Shown here in pieces: positions 1 through 6,499 of a stretch of DNA of 7,987 bases. Source of the DNA: an uncultured Clostridia bacterium (GTDB taxonomy: Bacteria > Bacillota > Clostridia > Oscillospirales > CAG-272); contig CANTEM010000047.1 of assembly GCA_947652805.1 (NCBI GenBank), positions 1-7,987 of the forward strand, written 5' to 3'. The translations under genes were made by a program, and so were the position numbers. Within the stretch, counting starts at the first letter, position 1, and each line of letters starts with the position of its first letter. The notes under the pieces are model-generated. The model made no database searches, was not told where the DNA came from, and worked only from the letters and a program-made list of their open reading frames with translations.

Positions 1-12
1 GGAAGCAAGCCT

Positions 13-237
13 TCATAAGAATATCGCATTGAAAAGAATGATTCCTGCCGCTGGAACAAGCACCGAAGGGAACCGCTCTTTTCCAAGCAGAAAACAACAC
101 GCGATCACACCTGCCAGCGGCAGCAGAGATAAGGCTAAATTGATAAAATTTATTTCACGGTATACAATACTTGCGGTCAAAGAAGATACCATCCAGCCGA
201 TAGAAACTGACAGATAATAGTTGAAATTATAATTCAT
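13..237 (-). CDS. Small hypothetical membrane protein
   Basis: I do not recognise this protein. It is strongly hydrophobic, with three likely membrane segments (numbering from an upstream ATG at 246: about residues 10-29, 33-54 and 60-77) and a short charged loop GKER at 55-58. I prefer the ATG at 237 (74 residues) because the GAAAGG ribosome site at 247-252 lies 9 nt upstream of it but directly abuts the ATG at 246, leaving no spacer. The protein stops inside or right at the end of its third hydrophobic stretch, and another ATG overlaps that stop as ATGA (minus-strand ATG at 16-14), running off the window. It may therefore be a complete small protein coupled to a downstream gene, or the front part of a frameshifted one. 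The region is visibly more AT-rich than everything to its right. It has its own promoter and is divergent from feoA. Codon-level plausibility is moderate; function unknown. Confidence 0.55.
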   Translation of the reverse strand: MNYNFNYYLSVSIGWMVSSLTASIVYREINFINLALSLLPLAGVIACCFLLGKERFPSVLVPAAGIILFNAIFL

Positions 238-282
238 AAAATCCATCCTTTCAAATCATTCCATGATATTCTACTCATATAT

Positions 283-311
283 ATTATACACACATTTCTT
301 ACCATAATCAA
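283..311 (-). promoter_or_regulatory. Sigma-A-type promoter for the left-hand minus-strand gene
   Basis: Read on the minus strand, TTGATT (306-311) and TATAAT (283-288) are separated by exactly 17 bp, and the boxes lie about 45-75 bp upstream of the small membrane protein's start. The -10 box is a perfect consensus match and the -35 box matches four of six. The surrounding sequence is AT-rich. This is a sequence match only. Confidence 0.6.
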
Positions 312-324
312 TAGCAAAAAACGC

Positions 325-353
325 GCCTGCCGCGTTGACAAGGACGCACAGGC
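325..353. promoter_or_regulatory. Imperfect dyad spanning the feo -35 box (candidate operator or minus-strand terminator)
   Basis: GCCTG (325-329) pairs with CAGGC (349-353) and GCGT (332-335) pairs with ACGC (344-347), with CC opposite A as an internal bulge and an 8-base loop. The dyad covers the -35 hexamer and half of the spacer of the feo promoter, a natural position for a repressor site. Read on the minus strand, the same stem is followed after GCG by six T residues (plus-strand A run at 316-321), so it also resembles a weak rho-independent terminator facing left. The sequence alone does not decide between these. Confidence 0.4.
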
Positions 354-363
354 ACAGTATAAT
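335..363 (+). promoter_or_regulatory. Perfect consensus promoter for feoAB
   Basis: TTGACA (335-340) and TATAAT (358-363) are both exact sigma-70/sigma-A consensus hexamers with an ideal 17-bp spacer. The start of transcription would be expected near 370-371. That places it at or just past the GGAGGGG ribosome site (364-370) that precedes the TTG start of feoA, so a transcript from this promoter would lose that site. Promoters this perfect are usually held down by a repressor; the dyad at 325-353 is a candidate operator. No recognisable AT-rich Fur box or DtxR/IdeR box was found, although iron control would be expected for feo. Confidence 0.7.
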
Positions 364-377
364 GGAGGGGAGAACAT

Positions 378-650
378 TTGATAAAAAAAGAAACCTCAAA
401 TTCAAAGAAAGACCTGATCAAAAAAATGACATTACTGGACTGCAAAACAGGGGAAACCCTGTCCGTATCGGAAATCCGGCTGGAGGAGGCACTGCAATAC
501 CGGCTGCAAATACTGGGAATCGTCCCAGGCAGCCAGGTACACGTGCTCCACAAAAAGCGGCGGGGCGCCATGGTCATCCGTTCCAGAGGCGCCCGGTACG
601 CCCTGGGGGCGGGAGCCGCGAAGGGAATCACCGGGGTGAAGGCGCTATGA
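378..650 (+). CDS. feoA: Ferrous iron transport protein A (FeoA)
   Basis: FeoA is a small cytoplasmic SH3-like protein that works with the FeoB permease in Fe(II) uptake. The family pattern is clear: RLQILGIVPG (residues 48-57 from the TTG start), then a basic turn and GAMVIRSRGARYALG, ending in the GITGVKAL strand. The chosen start is TTG at 378 because GGAGGGG (364-370) sits 7 nt upstream, giving 90 residues. An internal ATG at 426 gives 74 residues beginning MTLLDCKTGE, which is more like a usual FeoA N-terminus, but it has only a weak, distant purine run as ribosome site. The extra 16 residues are lysine-rich and lack family features. The promoter position argues for 426, the ribosome site for 378. 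The stop codon overlaps the feoB start (ATGA), implying translational coupling. The family assignment is firm; the start is not. Confidence 0.88.
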   Translation: MIKKETSNSKKDLIKKMTLLDCKTGETLSVSEIRLEEALQYRLQILGIVPGSQVHVLHKKRRGAMVIRSRGARYALGAGAAKGITGVKAL

Positions 651-2452
651 CCATTGCATTTGCAGGCAATCCGAACTGCGGAAAAACCACTCTGTTCAAC
701 GCCTACACCGGCGCGTCTCTGAAGGTGGCAAACTGGCCCGGCGTTACGGTAGAGAAAAAAGAAGGTACATGTACATATAAAGGGGAGCGGCACACCCTGG
801 TAGACCTGCCGGGAACCTACTCCCTCTCCTCCTACACCATGGAGGAAAAGCTGACCCGGCAGTTTCTTCTGTCGGGCGGTGCAGATGTGATCATCGACGT
901 TGCAGACGCGTCCTGTCTGACCCGCAATCTTTATCTGACCATGCAGCTTACAGAGCTGGGCATTCCGGTCGTCCTCGCGCTGAATATGATGGACATTTTG
1001 AAAAAGCGGGGGGCAAAGCTGGACGTGCGCCGTCTGTCCGAAAAGCTGGGAATCCCGGTGGTTCCCCTGTCCGCCCGGCGGCGGGAAGGATTGGATATCC
1101 TCTTGGACACAGCGCTGGAAGCTGCAAAGTCCAAAACCACTCCCACTGCCCCGCAGTTTGCACAAATGGAAGCTCAGGAGCAGTTCGCCTGGATCGAAGC
1201 GACCGTCGCAGCCTGTCTCACCGACAACCGTCCCCGCGCCTTTACAGACCGGATAGACAATGCACTCCTGCATCCCTTCTGGGGTCTGCTGATCTTTTTC
1301 GCCATTATGGCGGTCGTGTTCCTGCTGACCTTCACCTTAGGAGATCTTGCCAAAATTCCCCTGGAAGCCGCACTGGATCAGTTATACTCCGCCGTAGGGA
1401 GGGGACTGGACGCAATCCACACCGCACCCTGGCTTTCCTCTCTGATCACCGACGGAATCCTTGCCGGCGTAGGGGGGATTCTTACCTTCCTGCCAAACAT
1501 CGTCCTTCTGTTTTTCGCTCTGGCATTTTTGGAGGACAGCGGATATATGGCGCGGGTTGCCTATATCATGGACGGGATTATGGGTTCCCTCGGCATGTCC
1601 GGCAGAGCGTTCATTCCCATGCTGCTGGGATTCGGCTGTACCGTGCCTGCTATCATGGCAAGCCGTGCGCTGGAATCCCGCCGGGATAGGCTACGGGTCA
1701 TGCTGGTAACGCCGTTTATGTCATGCAGCGCCCGTCTGCCTGTGTATATTCTCATCGCAGGTGCATTCTTCGGAAAATTCGCACCTCTTGCGGCATTCTC
1801 CATGTACGTCATCGGGCTGCTGACTGCGATCCTCATTGCCCGGTGCACCAAAAGTTTGCATAAAAAAGAAAAACAGCCGCCTCTTTTGCTGGAGCTGCCG
1901 GATTATAAAGCCCCTGCCATGCGCACCGTAGTCCTGTACGTTTGGGAAAAGGTGCGGGATTATCTCACCCGGGCAGGCACCACCATTTTCCTTGCGTCCA
2001 TCGTCCTTTGGGTACTGCTCAATTTCGGTCCCGGCGGATTTGTTACCTCCATGGAGGACAGCTTTGCCGCATGGATCGGACGGGGCGCCGCATTCCTGCT
2101 GACCCCCTGCGGACTTGGCATGTGGCAGATCGCAGTGGCGCTCATCGCAGGCATCGCTGCAAAGGAAGTGGTCGTCTCTTCCCTTGCCGTCCTGTTCGGT
2201 ATTGAAAACATTTCCTCCGTCGCAGGTTCGACCGCCCTCCGTGCGTCTCTGGCGGCGTACGGATTCGGCGCGGCAAACGCATATGCCCTTATGGTTTTTG
2301 TTCTGCTGTATATTCCCTGCGCCGCAGCGCTGGCAACCATTCGCAGCGAATCCAAAAGCTGGCTGTGGACAGCAGGTGCAGCGGTCATGCAAATTGGCGT
2401 TGCATGGATTTTGTCCGCAGTCGCCTACCGGATCGGATGTCTGTTTATCTGA
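647..2452 (+). CDS. feoB: Ferrous iron transporter FeoB (GTPase-coupled permease)
   Basis: FeoB imports Fe(II) across the cytoplasmic membrane using an N-terminal G-protein domain. The G domain shows G1 GNPNCGKT (7-14), the NWPGVTVE switch region (29-36), G3 DLPG (53-56), G4 NMMD (113-116) and a G5-like SAR (142-144). A short helical linker (about 165-205) leads to the membrane part, which starts near residue 210. Gate motifs include GFGCTVPAIMASR (328-340, with Cys331 at the position of the conserved pore cysteine) and PFMSCSARLPVY (356-367, Cys360). GIAAKEVVVSSLAVLFG (502-518) is the typical second gate repeat. At 601 residues it is at the compact end of the family; E. coli FeoB is about 773. 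No extra C-terminal domain or FeoC gene follows. The frame is open upstream to 335, but similarity starts at this ATG, which overlaps the feoA stop, so the longer reading was not used. Confidence 0.96.
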   Translation: MTIAFAGNPNCGKTTLFNAYTGASLKVANWPGVTVEKKEGTCTYKGERHTLVDLPGTYSLSSYTMEEKLTRQFLLSGGADVIIDVADASCLTRNLYLTMQLTELGIPVVLALNMMDILKKRGAKLDVRRLSEKLGIPVVPLSARRREGLDILLDTALEAAKSKTTPTAPQFAQMEAQEQFAWIEATVAACLTDNRPRAFTDRIDNALLHPFWGLLIFFAIMAVVFLLTFTLGDLAKIPLEAALDQLYSAVGRGLDAIHTAPWLSSLITDGILAGVGGILTFLPNIVLLFFALAFLEDSGYMARVAYIMDGIMGSLGMSGRAFIPMLLGFGCTVPAIMASRALESRRDRLRVMLVTPFMSCSARLPVYILIAGAFFGKFAPLAAFSMYVIGLLTAILIARCTKSLHKKEKQPPLLLELPDYKAPAMRTVVLYVWEKVRDYLTRAGTTIFLASIVLWVLLNFGPGGFVTSMEDSFAAWIGRGAAFLLTPCGLGMWQIAVALIAGIAAKEVVVSSLAVLFGIENISSVAGSTALRASLAAYGFGAANAYALMVFVLLYIPCAAALATIRSESKSWLWTAGAAVMQIGVAWILSAVAYRIGCLFI

Positions 2453-2464
2453 AAGGAATATGCT

Positions 2465-2944
2465 ATGTATACCTATTTGTATCCGGATTGCCCCTTCGGT
2501 CCCCTTGAGATTGTGTCCGACGGAGACAGAATCCGCACTGTAGGCTTTGCCTCTGGGGATGTTTCCCCGGAGGCAAAGCCGGACAAATTGTGTCTGGAAT
2601 GCGCCCGTCAGCTGGACGAATACTTTGCAGGGGAGAGAAAAGCGTTTGATCTTCCGCTAAAGCTCCAGGGTACTCCGTTCCAAATGGGCGTCTGGGAAGC
2701 CCTGTCCCGCATTCCCTACGGAAGCACCGTCACCTACGGCGATCTTGCGGCAGCGGCGGGATATCCCCGAGCGGCAAGAGCCGTGGGAAACGCCATGCGG
2801 AAAAATCCCCTGTGGCTGCTCATCCCCTGCCACCGGGTAGTGGGTGCATCCGATCTGGGAGGCTACGGCGGACCGGAGGGCGCGCCGATCAAGCGCCGTC
2901 TTCTGATACTGGAAGGTGCTATCCTGACAGGAGAAAAGGCATAG
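2465..2944 (+). CDS. ogt: Methylated-DNA--[protein]-cysteine S-methyltransferase (Ogt type)
   Basis: This protein removes alkyl groups from O6-alkylguanine (and O4-alkylthymine) in DNA by irreversible transfer to its own cysteine. The active-site motif PCHRVVGA is at 121-128 with acceptor Cys122. The DNA-binding helix region GYPRAARAVGNAMRKNP (99-115) carries the arginine finger (Arg105) and Asn109; GTPFQMGVWEALSRIPYGSTVTYGDLA (69-95) is the standard lead-in, including the conserved Tyr91. The 159-residue length is normal for a stand-alone Ogt with no Ada-type regulatory domain. The start is supported by AAAGG at 2452-2456, 8 nt upstream and overlapping the feoB stop, so it probably shares the feo transcript. 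Codons 27-39 (GFASGDVSPEAKP) encode a surface-loop segment that is also a strong DNA/RNA hairpin (listed separately). The linkage to feo is by position; a functional link is not shown. Confidence 0.95.
   Translation: MYTYLYPDCPFGPLEIVSDGDRIRTVGFASGDVSPEAKPDKLCLECARQLDEYFAGERKAFDLPLKLQGTPFQMGVWEALSRIPYGSTVTYGDLAAAAGYPRAARAVGNAMRKNPLWLLIPCHRVVGASDLGGYGGPEGAPIKRRLLILEGAILTGEKA
2543..2580. repeat. Near-perfect 17-bp inverted repeat inside ogt
   Basis: The left arm GGCTTTGCCTCTGGGGA (2543-2559) and right arm TCCCCGGAGGCAAAGCC (2564-2580) pair at 16 of 17 positions, and the remaining pair is U-G in RNA. The loop is TGTT (2560-2563). The element starts exactly on a codon boundary and is read as residues 27-39 of Ogt. 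No T run follows on either strand, so it is not a normal intrinsic terminator. It may be an in-frame palindromic element, an mRNA processing or stability structure, or a local foldback mutation product. Confidence 0.8.
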
Positions 2945-2963
2945 AGAATTCACAGTTTGTCCG

Positions 2964-2992
2964 TTGCAAAGCCGGGCATGGCATGCTATACT
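2964..2992 (+). promoter_or_regulatory. Promoter upstream of the YhaO-like exonuclease gene
   Basis: TTGCAA (2964-2969) and TATACT (2987-2992) are spaced by 17 bp, and TGC immediately before the -10 makes an extended -10 element. The predicted start near 2999 leaves a leader of about 29 nt before the ATG at 3028. A second TTATAC-like box at 2999-3004 could act as an alternative. No SOS (GAAC-N4-GTTC) box was seen. The 83-bp gap holds no terminator for the upstream feoAB-ogt unit. Confidence 0.55.
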
Positions 2993-3014
2993 AATATATT
3001 ATACTGAGCAGAAA

Positions 3015-3027
3015 GGGAGCGCCTCCC
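3015..3027 (+). promoter_or_regulatory. Short hairpin covering the ribosome site of the exonuclease gene
   Basis: GGGAG (3015-3019) is the core of the AAAGGGAG ribosome site and is exactly complementary to CTCCC (3023-3027), which ends directly before the ATG at 3028; the loop is CGC. Five GC-rich pairs could hide the ribosome site in the mRNA. Three-base loops are tight, so stability is modest. Confidence 0.45.
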
Positions 3028-4146
3028 ATGAAAATACTTCATACCGGCGATATTCACCTGGACAGCCCCTTTACAGGATTGTCCCCGGAAACCGCGCAAA
3101 AGCGCCGTGCCGAGCTGCGCGCCGCATTTTCCGATATGATCGCTTATGCACGGACCCAGTCTGTGGATCTTCTCCTGATTGCAGGAGATTTATTTGATAA
3201 AAACTATGTCACCCGGGATACCGTTGCCCTGCTCCGGCAGGAATTTTCCACACTGGAGTGCCCGGTCGTTATTGCACCGGGGAATCACGACCCCGCAGAT
3301 GACAAAAGCATCTGGCGAAAAAAAGACATTTTCCCGGAAAACGTCCACATATTTGTATCCTCCACCCTTTCCAGCTTTTTCTTTGAAAAGCTAAACTGTC
3401 GGGTCTACGGCTACGCATTTGAGGAACCGTCCCTGCGGACATGCCCTCTGGACGGCAAAACAGTGGAAAATTCTTCCCAGATCAACATCCTGTGCGCCCA
3501 CGGAGATACTGCCTCTCCGATCAGTCCATACGGTCCCCTCCCGGCAGGCGCCTTAGAAAGCTTCGGCGCAGATTACTATGCCCTGGGCCATATCCACAAT
3601 CCGGATGCTGCCAATGCAGCCCTCACCGTTCCCGGTGCATACTGCGGATGTCCGGAAGGACGGGATTTTGGGGAAACCGGCGTCAAGGGTGCTGTGCTGG
3701 TCACGTTGGATAAAGAACATTTCCAAATGGAACAGATCCGGTTCTGCCGCAGAATCTATGAGCAGCGCATGCTGAATGCAGACGGCGCGGCCGAGCAGGG
3801 AGAAATCCTGTCGACCGTGCGGACGCTGATACAAAATGCAGGCTTTGGAGAGGATGTACTTCTGCGGATCACCCTACAGGGCAGTACATCACCAGAGCTT
3901 TCCATAGACACAGCCGCTCTGGCTAAGGCCGCAGGAGAAGGGCTGTTTCATCTGGAAATCCGGGACGAAACCGTACCCACCTGGAATGCAGACCTGCTCC
4001 AGCAGGATCACGGTATGCGGGGAGAGCTTTACCGGGTGCTCCTGCCAAGGCTGGAAAGTGCAGATGCTGCACAGCGGGAAACGGGCAGCCGTGCCCTGCG
4101 GTACGCTATGGCAGCGCTGGCAGGCGAAACGCTCCCCCTTGAATGA
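3028..4146 (+). CDS. YhaO/SbcD/Mre11-like DNA exonuclease (metallophosphoesterase)
   Basis: This is a calcineurin-like metallophosphoesterase of the Mre11/SbcD/YhaO group, expected to be a Mn-dependent DNA nuclease working with the ATPase encoded next. The five metal-site motifs are present in order: GDIHLD (7-12, Asp8 and His10), GDLFD (53-57, Asp54), GNHD (85-88), AHGD (157-160) and GHIH (187-190). About 160 residues follow as a capping and partner-binding region, without motifs I can name. The 372-residue length is close to YhaO proteins (B. subtilis YhaO is about 400). The start is fixed by AAAGGGAG at 3012-3019, partly hidden in a small hairpin. The ATPase gene starts 17 bp after its stop, so the two are co-transcribed. 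I class it as YhaO-like rather than SbcD because its partner has YhaN features. Confidence 0.9.
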   Translation: MKILHTGDIHLDSPFTGLSPETAQKRRAELRAAFSDMIAYARTQSVDLLLIAGDLFDKNYVTRDTVALLRQEFSTLECPVVIAPGNHDPADDKSIWRKKDIFPENVHIFVSSTLSSFFFEKLNCRVYGYAFEEPSLRTCPLDGKTVENSSQINILCAHGDTASPISPYGPLPAGALESFGADYYALGHIHNPDAANAALTVPGAYCGCPEGRDFGETGVKGAVLVTLDKEHFQMEQIRFCRRIYEQRMLNADGAAEQGEILSTVRTLIQNAGFGEDVLLRITLQGSTSPELSIDTAALAKAAGEGLFHLEIRDETVPTWNADLLQQDHGMRGELYRVLLPRLESADAAQRETGSRALRYAMAALAGETLPLE

Positions 4147-4163
4147 AAGGCATATAGACTGAT

Positions 4164-6467
4164 ATGTATATAAAATCCATGCACATCACCTCCTTCGGTC
4201 CCCTGAAGGAGAAGGATATTACCCTGACCCCCGGACTGAATATATTCGAGGGTCCCAACGAGTCCGGCAAAAGCTCTGTTGCCATGTTTATCAAATTCAT
4301 GCTGTACGGGCTGTCCGGCAGGGGCACAGACGGGGAAATGGCAGAACGTACCAAATACGCCAACTGGGACACAGGCTGCGCCGCAGGCACAATGATCCTC
4401 TCCGGTGCACAGCGGGAATACCGGATCGAACGGGAGCTGTATGTCCCTGTGGGGCAATTGGATCGGGATACCCTGCGGGAGCGGCTGGTCGTGACGGACA
4501 ACCTTACCGGCGAGCGTCTGTTTCGGGACAAAGCGCCCGGGGAAGCGATCCTCGGCATGACCGAGCAGATGTTCTGCAATTCCATATTTGTGCGTCAACT
4601 GGGAGATACCAGCATCGACGGGAACGGCATGACGGAAGCCATTGAAAATATTCTGCTGTCCGGAGACGAAGGACTGAATTCCCGTAAGGCAATGCGCATT
4701 CTGGATAATGAACGGAAATCCCTGCTTTATAAAAACGGGGGCGGCGGAAAAATCTACGAATTGCAGCAGGAGCTGCGCCGCCTGGAAAGTCAGCGTGACG
4801 CTGCAACAGAACAAAACGGAGAAATCATCGCACTGGAAAGCGCTGCGGCAGACAGCGAAGCACGAATCGCTCAGCGCAAACAGATGGGCATGGAGTTTGC
4901 CCGACAGGCGGAAGCCTATGACAAAATCCAACGGAAGGTGCGGCTGGACGCAGCGCTCTCCTGTCAGGATCAGGTGCGGCAGCTGGAAGAAAAGCTAACC
5001 ACTTTTGATTCCTACGGAGACATTGGCGAAAAAATCCAGACAATGGAGCGGCTGACCAACGGGCTGTCCGTATGGGAAACCAAGCTGCGCACCATGCGCC
5101 GCTCTCAAGCAGAAATCGACGACAGTCTCCCCCCGGAAATGACTGAAGAAGAGGAAATCGAAACCCGGGGACAGGCGGAGCAGGCTGCGTCTGCAATCCG
5201 AGGCAGAAAAAGCGCCTTCACCGTATCCCTGATTCTATTTATTCTCGCCGCCATCGCAGGCTGTGCAGCCTTTTTCCTGTACGGCATAGATGCTTACCTT
5301 GCCATGGGTGCCGGTGCATTTGCAGGAATTGCCGTAATCTGCGGCATTGCCGCCTTTGCCCGCAGCCTGTCTAAACTGAAAAAATATCACACCATTCTCA
5401 GTGAATGGGGCGTTTCCGATATAGAAGCATTAAAAGATGTAACCAACGAAAAAATCCACCTTTCCCGCCAGCGGTCGGACCCCACATCGGAATATTCCGT
5501 CTGGGAGCAGGAAATCGCCAAAGCGGACGCCGGGAAAGCAGAGGATACAAAGTCCCTGCGTGCCTGTGCCGCGCTGTTCACAGAAGAAGTCCCCGATACG
5601 GACATCATGACGGAAAACGCTGTGGCGGCGGCAAAAGCGCTGCTGCTGGAGCAGACGCAAATCAAAGAAACCTATCACACCGAGACCGGGCGGCTGTCCA
5701 CCTTTGCAGATGTGCTGGATCCTGCCGTGCAGGAGGAAATCACCTCCCAGGCTGCGGCAGTGCTGGCAACAGAGGCAGGACAGCAAGCAGCCGGATTTTC
5801 CAGAGAGGAAGCGGAAAAGGCGCGCCGCAATGCCGGACTCTATCGGAGCAATGTGGAAGCGGATCAAAAGCAGCAGCTGGAACGGGAAAAAAAGCTGAGC
5901 GCCCTGCGGGCGGTATCTGTTTCTCCCGCAGATCTTGCGGAAAAAATCGACAGCCTCCGGGAAGAACTGACCGGACTGGAAAAGCGGTATGCAGGCGTCA
6001 CCGCCGCTATGGAAGCGCTAAATACAGCAGGCAACAATCTGCGCGCGGGACTGCTCCCCCGAATCGTCAGCGAGTCGGGACTGCTGCTGGGGATGTTTTC
6101 CGGCGGGAAATACCCCACGGTAGGCGTTACCCGGGATTTTTCCATGAATATCATCGCCAATGACAAGACCAGAGAACTGGATTACCTTTCCGCAGGCACC
6201 CGGGACGCGGCATACATCAGTCTCCGGTATGCTCTGTTGAACGTACTCTTTCCCGGCGATCCGCCGCCGGCTGTATTTGACGAAAGCTTCTCCCGCATCG
6301 ACGCGGACAGGCTTTCCAAAATCCTGACAATGCTTTCCGCAGCGGGAGAAAAAGGGAATCAGTCTCTGCTGTTCTCCTGCCGGGCACTGGAAGGCGAAAT
6401 TGTGCGGTCCCTGCTGCAAAACGGGGACGGAACAGATCAGGTCATTCCCATGGGTGAACTGTTGTAA
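4164..6467 (+). CDS. YhaN-like AAA ATPase of the Rad50/SbcC/SMC type with internal membrane helices
   Basis: The protein has split ABC-ATPase halves joined by long coiled coils, as in Rad50/SbcC. The N-terminal half has Walker A GPNESGKSS (30-38, Lys36) and a Q-loop-like FVRQ (142-145). The C-terminal half has the signature YLSAGTRDAAY (674-684) and Walker B AVFDES (703-708, Asp706/Glu707). Between them, charged Glu/Gln/Arg-rich stretches (about 180-345 and 402-650) look like coiled coil. In the middle, two hydrophobic segments (about 353-374 and 377-399) form a helical hairpin where Rad50 proteins carry the zinc hook; no CxxC hook is present. At 767 residues it is shorter than B. subtilis YhaN (about 960). 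The ribosome site GAAAGG (4145-4150) is 13 nt from the ATG, a long spacing, suggesting weaker initiation than its neighbours. It probably acts with the preceding nuclease on DNA ends at the membrane; that role is inferred. Confidence 0.88.
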   Translation: MYIKSMHITSFGPLKEKDITLTPGLNIFEGPNESGKSSVAMFIKFMLYGLSGRGTDGEMAERTKYANWDTGCAAGTMILSGAQREYRIERELYVPVGQLDRDTLRERLVVTDNLTGERLFRDKAPGEAILGMTEQMFCNSIFVRQLGDTSIDGNGMTEAIENILLSGDEGLNSRKAMRILDNERKSLLYKNGGGGKIYELQQELRRLESQRDAATEQNGEIIALESAAADSEARIAQRKQMGMEFARQAEAYDKIQRKVRLDAALSCQDQVRQLEEKLTTFDSYGDIGEKIQTMERLTNGLSVWETKLRTMRRSQAEIDDSLPPEMTEEEEIETRGQAEQAASAIRGRKSAFTVSLILFILAAIAGCAAFFLYGIDAYLAMGAGAFAGIAVICGIAAFARSLSKLKKYHTILSEWGVSDIEALKDVTNEKIHLSRQRSDPTSEYSVWEQEIAKADAGKAEDTKSLRACAALFTEEVPDTDIMTENAVAAAKALLLEQTQIKETYHTETGRLSTFADVLDPAVQEEITSQAAAVLATEAGQQAAGFSREEAEKARRNAGLYRSNVEADQKQQLEREKKLSALRAVSVSPADLAEKIDSLREELTGLEKRYAGVTAAMEALNTAGNNLRAGLLPRIVSESGLLLGMFSGGKYPTVGVTRDFSMNIIANDKTRELDYLSAGTRDAAYISLRYALLNVLFPGDPPPAVFDESFSRIDADRLSKILTMLSAAGEKGNQSLLFSCRALEGEIVRSLLQNGDGTDQVIPMGELL

Positions 6468-6480
6468 ATAAAACTGCATG

Positions 6481-6499
6481 GAAAGGAGGCTTTCACATG
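6481..6499 (+). promoter_or_regulatory. Strong ribosome site of the HlyD-like gene within a small dyad
   Basis: AAAGGAGG (6482-6489) is a near-perfect Shine-Dalgarno sequence 7 nt before the ATG at 6497. It is framed by GAAAG (6481-6485) and CTTTC (6490-6494), which could pair with GAGG in the loop. This presents rather than hides the GAGG core. Confidence 0.5.

Noticed and set aside
335..646. Upstream in-frame extension of feoB by 104 codons
   Set aside because: It overlaps feoA entirely, has low-complexity Arg/Gly/Pro-rich content and starts inside the promoter; FeoB similarity begins at the ATG at 647 with the G1 motif seven residues in.
308..1273. Long minus-strand reading frame (321 residues) opposite feoA/feoB
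   Set aside because: It lies antisense to two unmistakable genes, has a Cys/Gly/Arg-rich composition typical of a shadow frame, and shows no domain pattern.
2047..2058. Perfect 12-bp palindrome CCTCCATGGAGG inside feoB
   Set aside because: It is short, without a loop or neighbouring regulatory context, and within well-conserved coding sequence; chance is a sufficient explanation.
2543..2580. Hairpin in ogt as a rho-independent terminator for feoAB
   Set aside because: No T run follows on either strand, and it lies within an intact coding sequence.
2945..3027. Possible SOS/LexA box before the nuclease gene
   Set aside because: No GAAC-N4-GTTC-like sequence is present in the gap; only a housekeeping-type promoter and a small hairpin are seen.
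4029..4931. Minus-strand reading frame of 300 residues opposite the nuclease/ATPase genes
   Set aside because: The plus strand there encodes the Walker A and Q-loop region of the YhaN-like ATPase; the minus frame shows no recognisable motif or ribosome site.
5405..6163. Plus-strand 252-residue frame inside the ATPase gene
   Set aside because: It is a +1 shadow with Arg/Gly/Ser-rich composition; the real frame continues through coiled coil to the signature and Walker B motifs.
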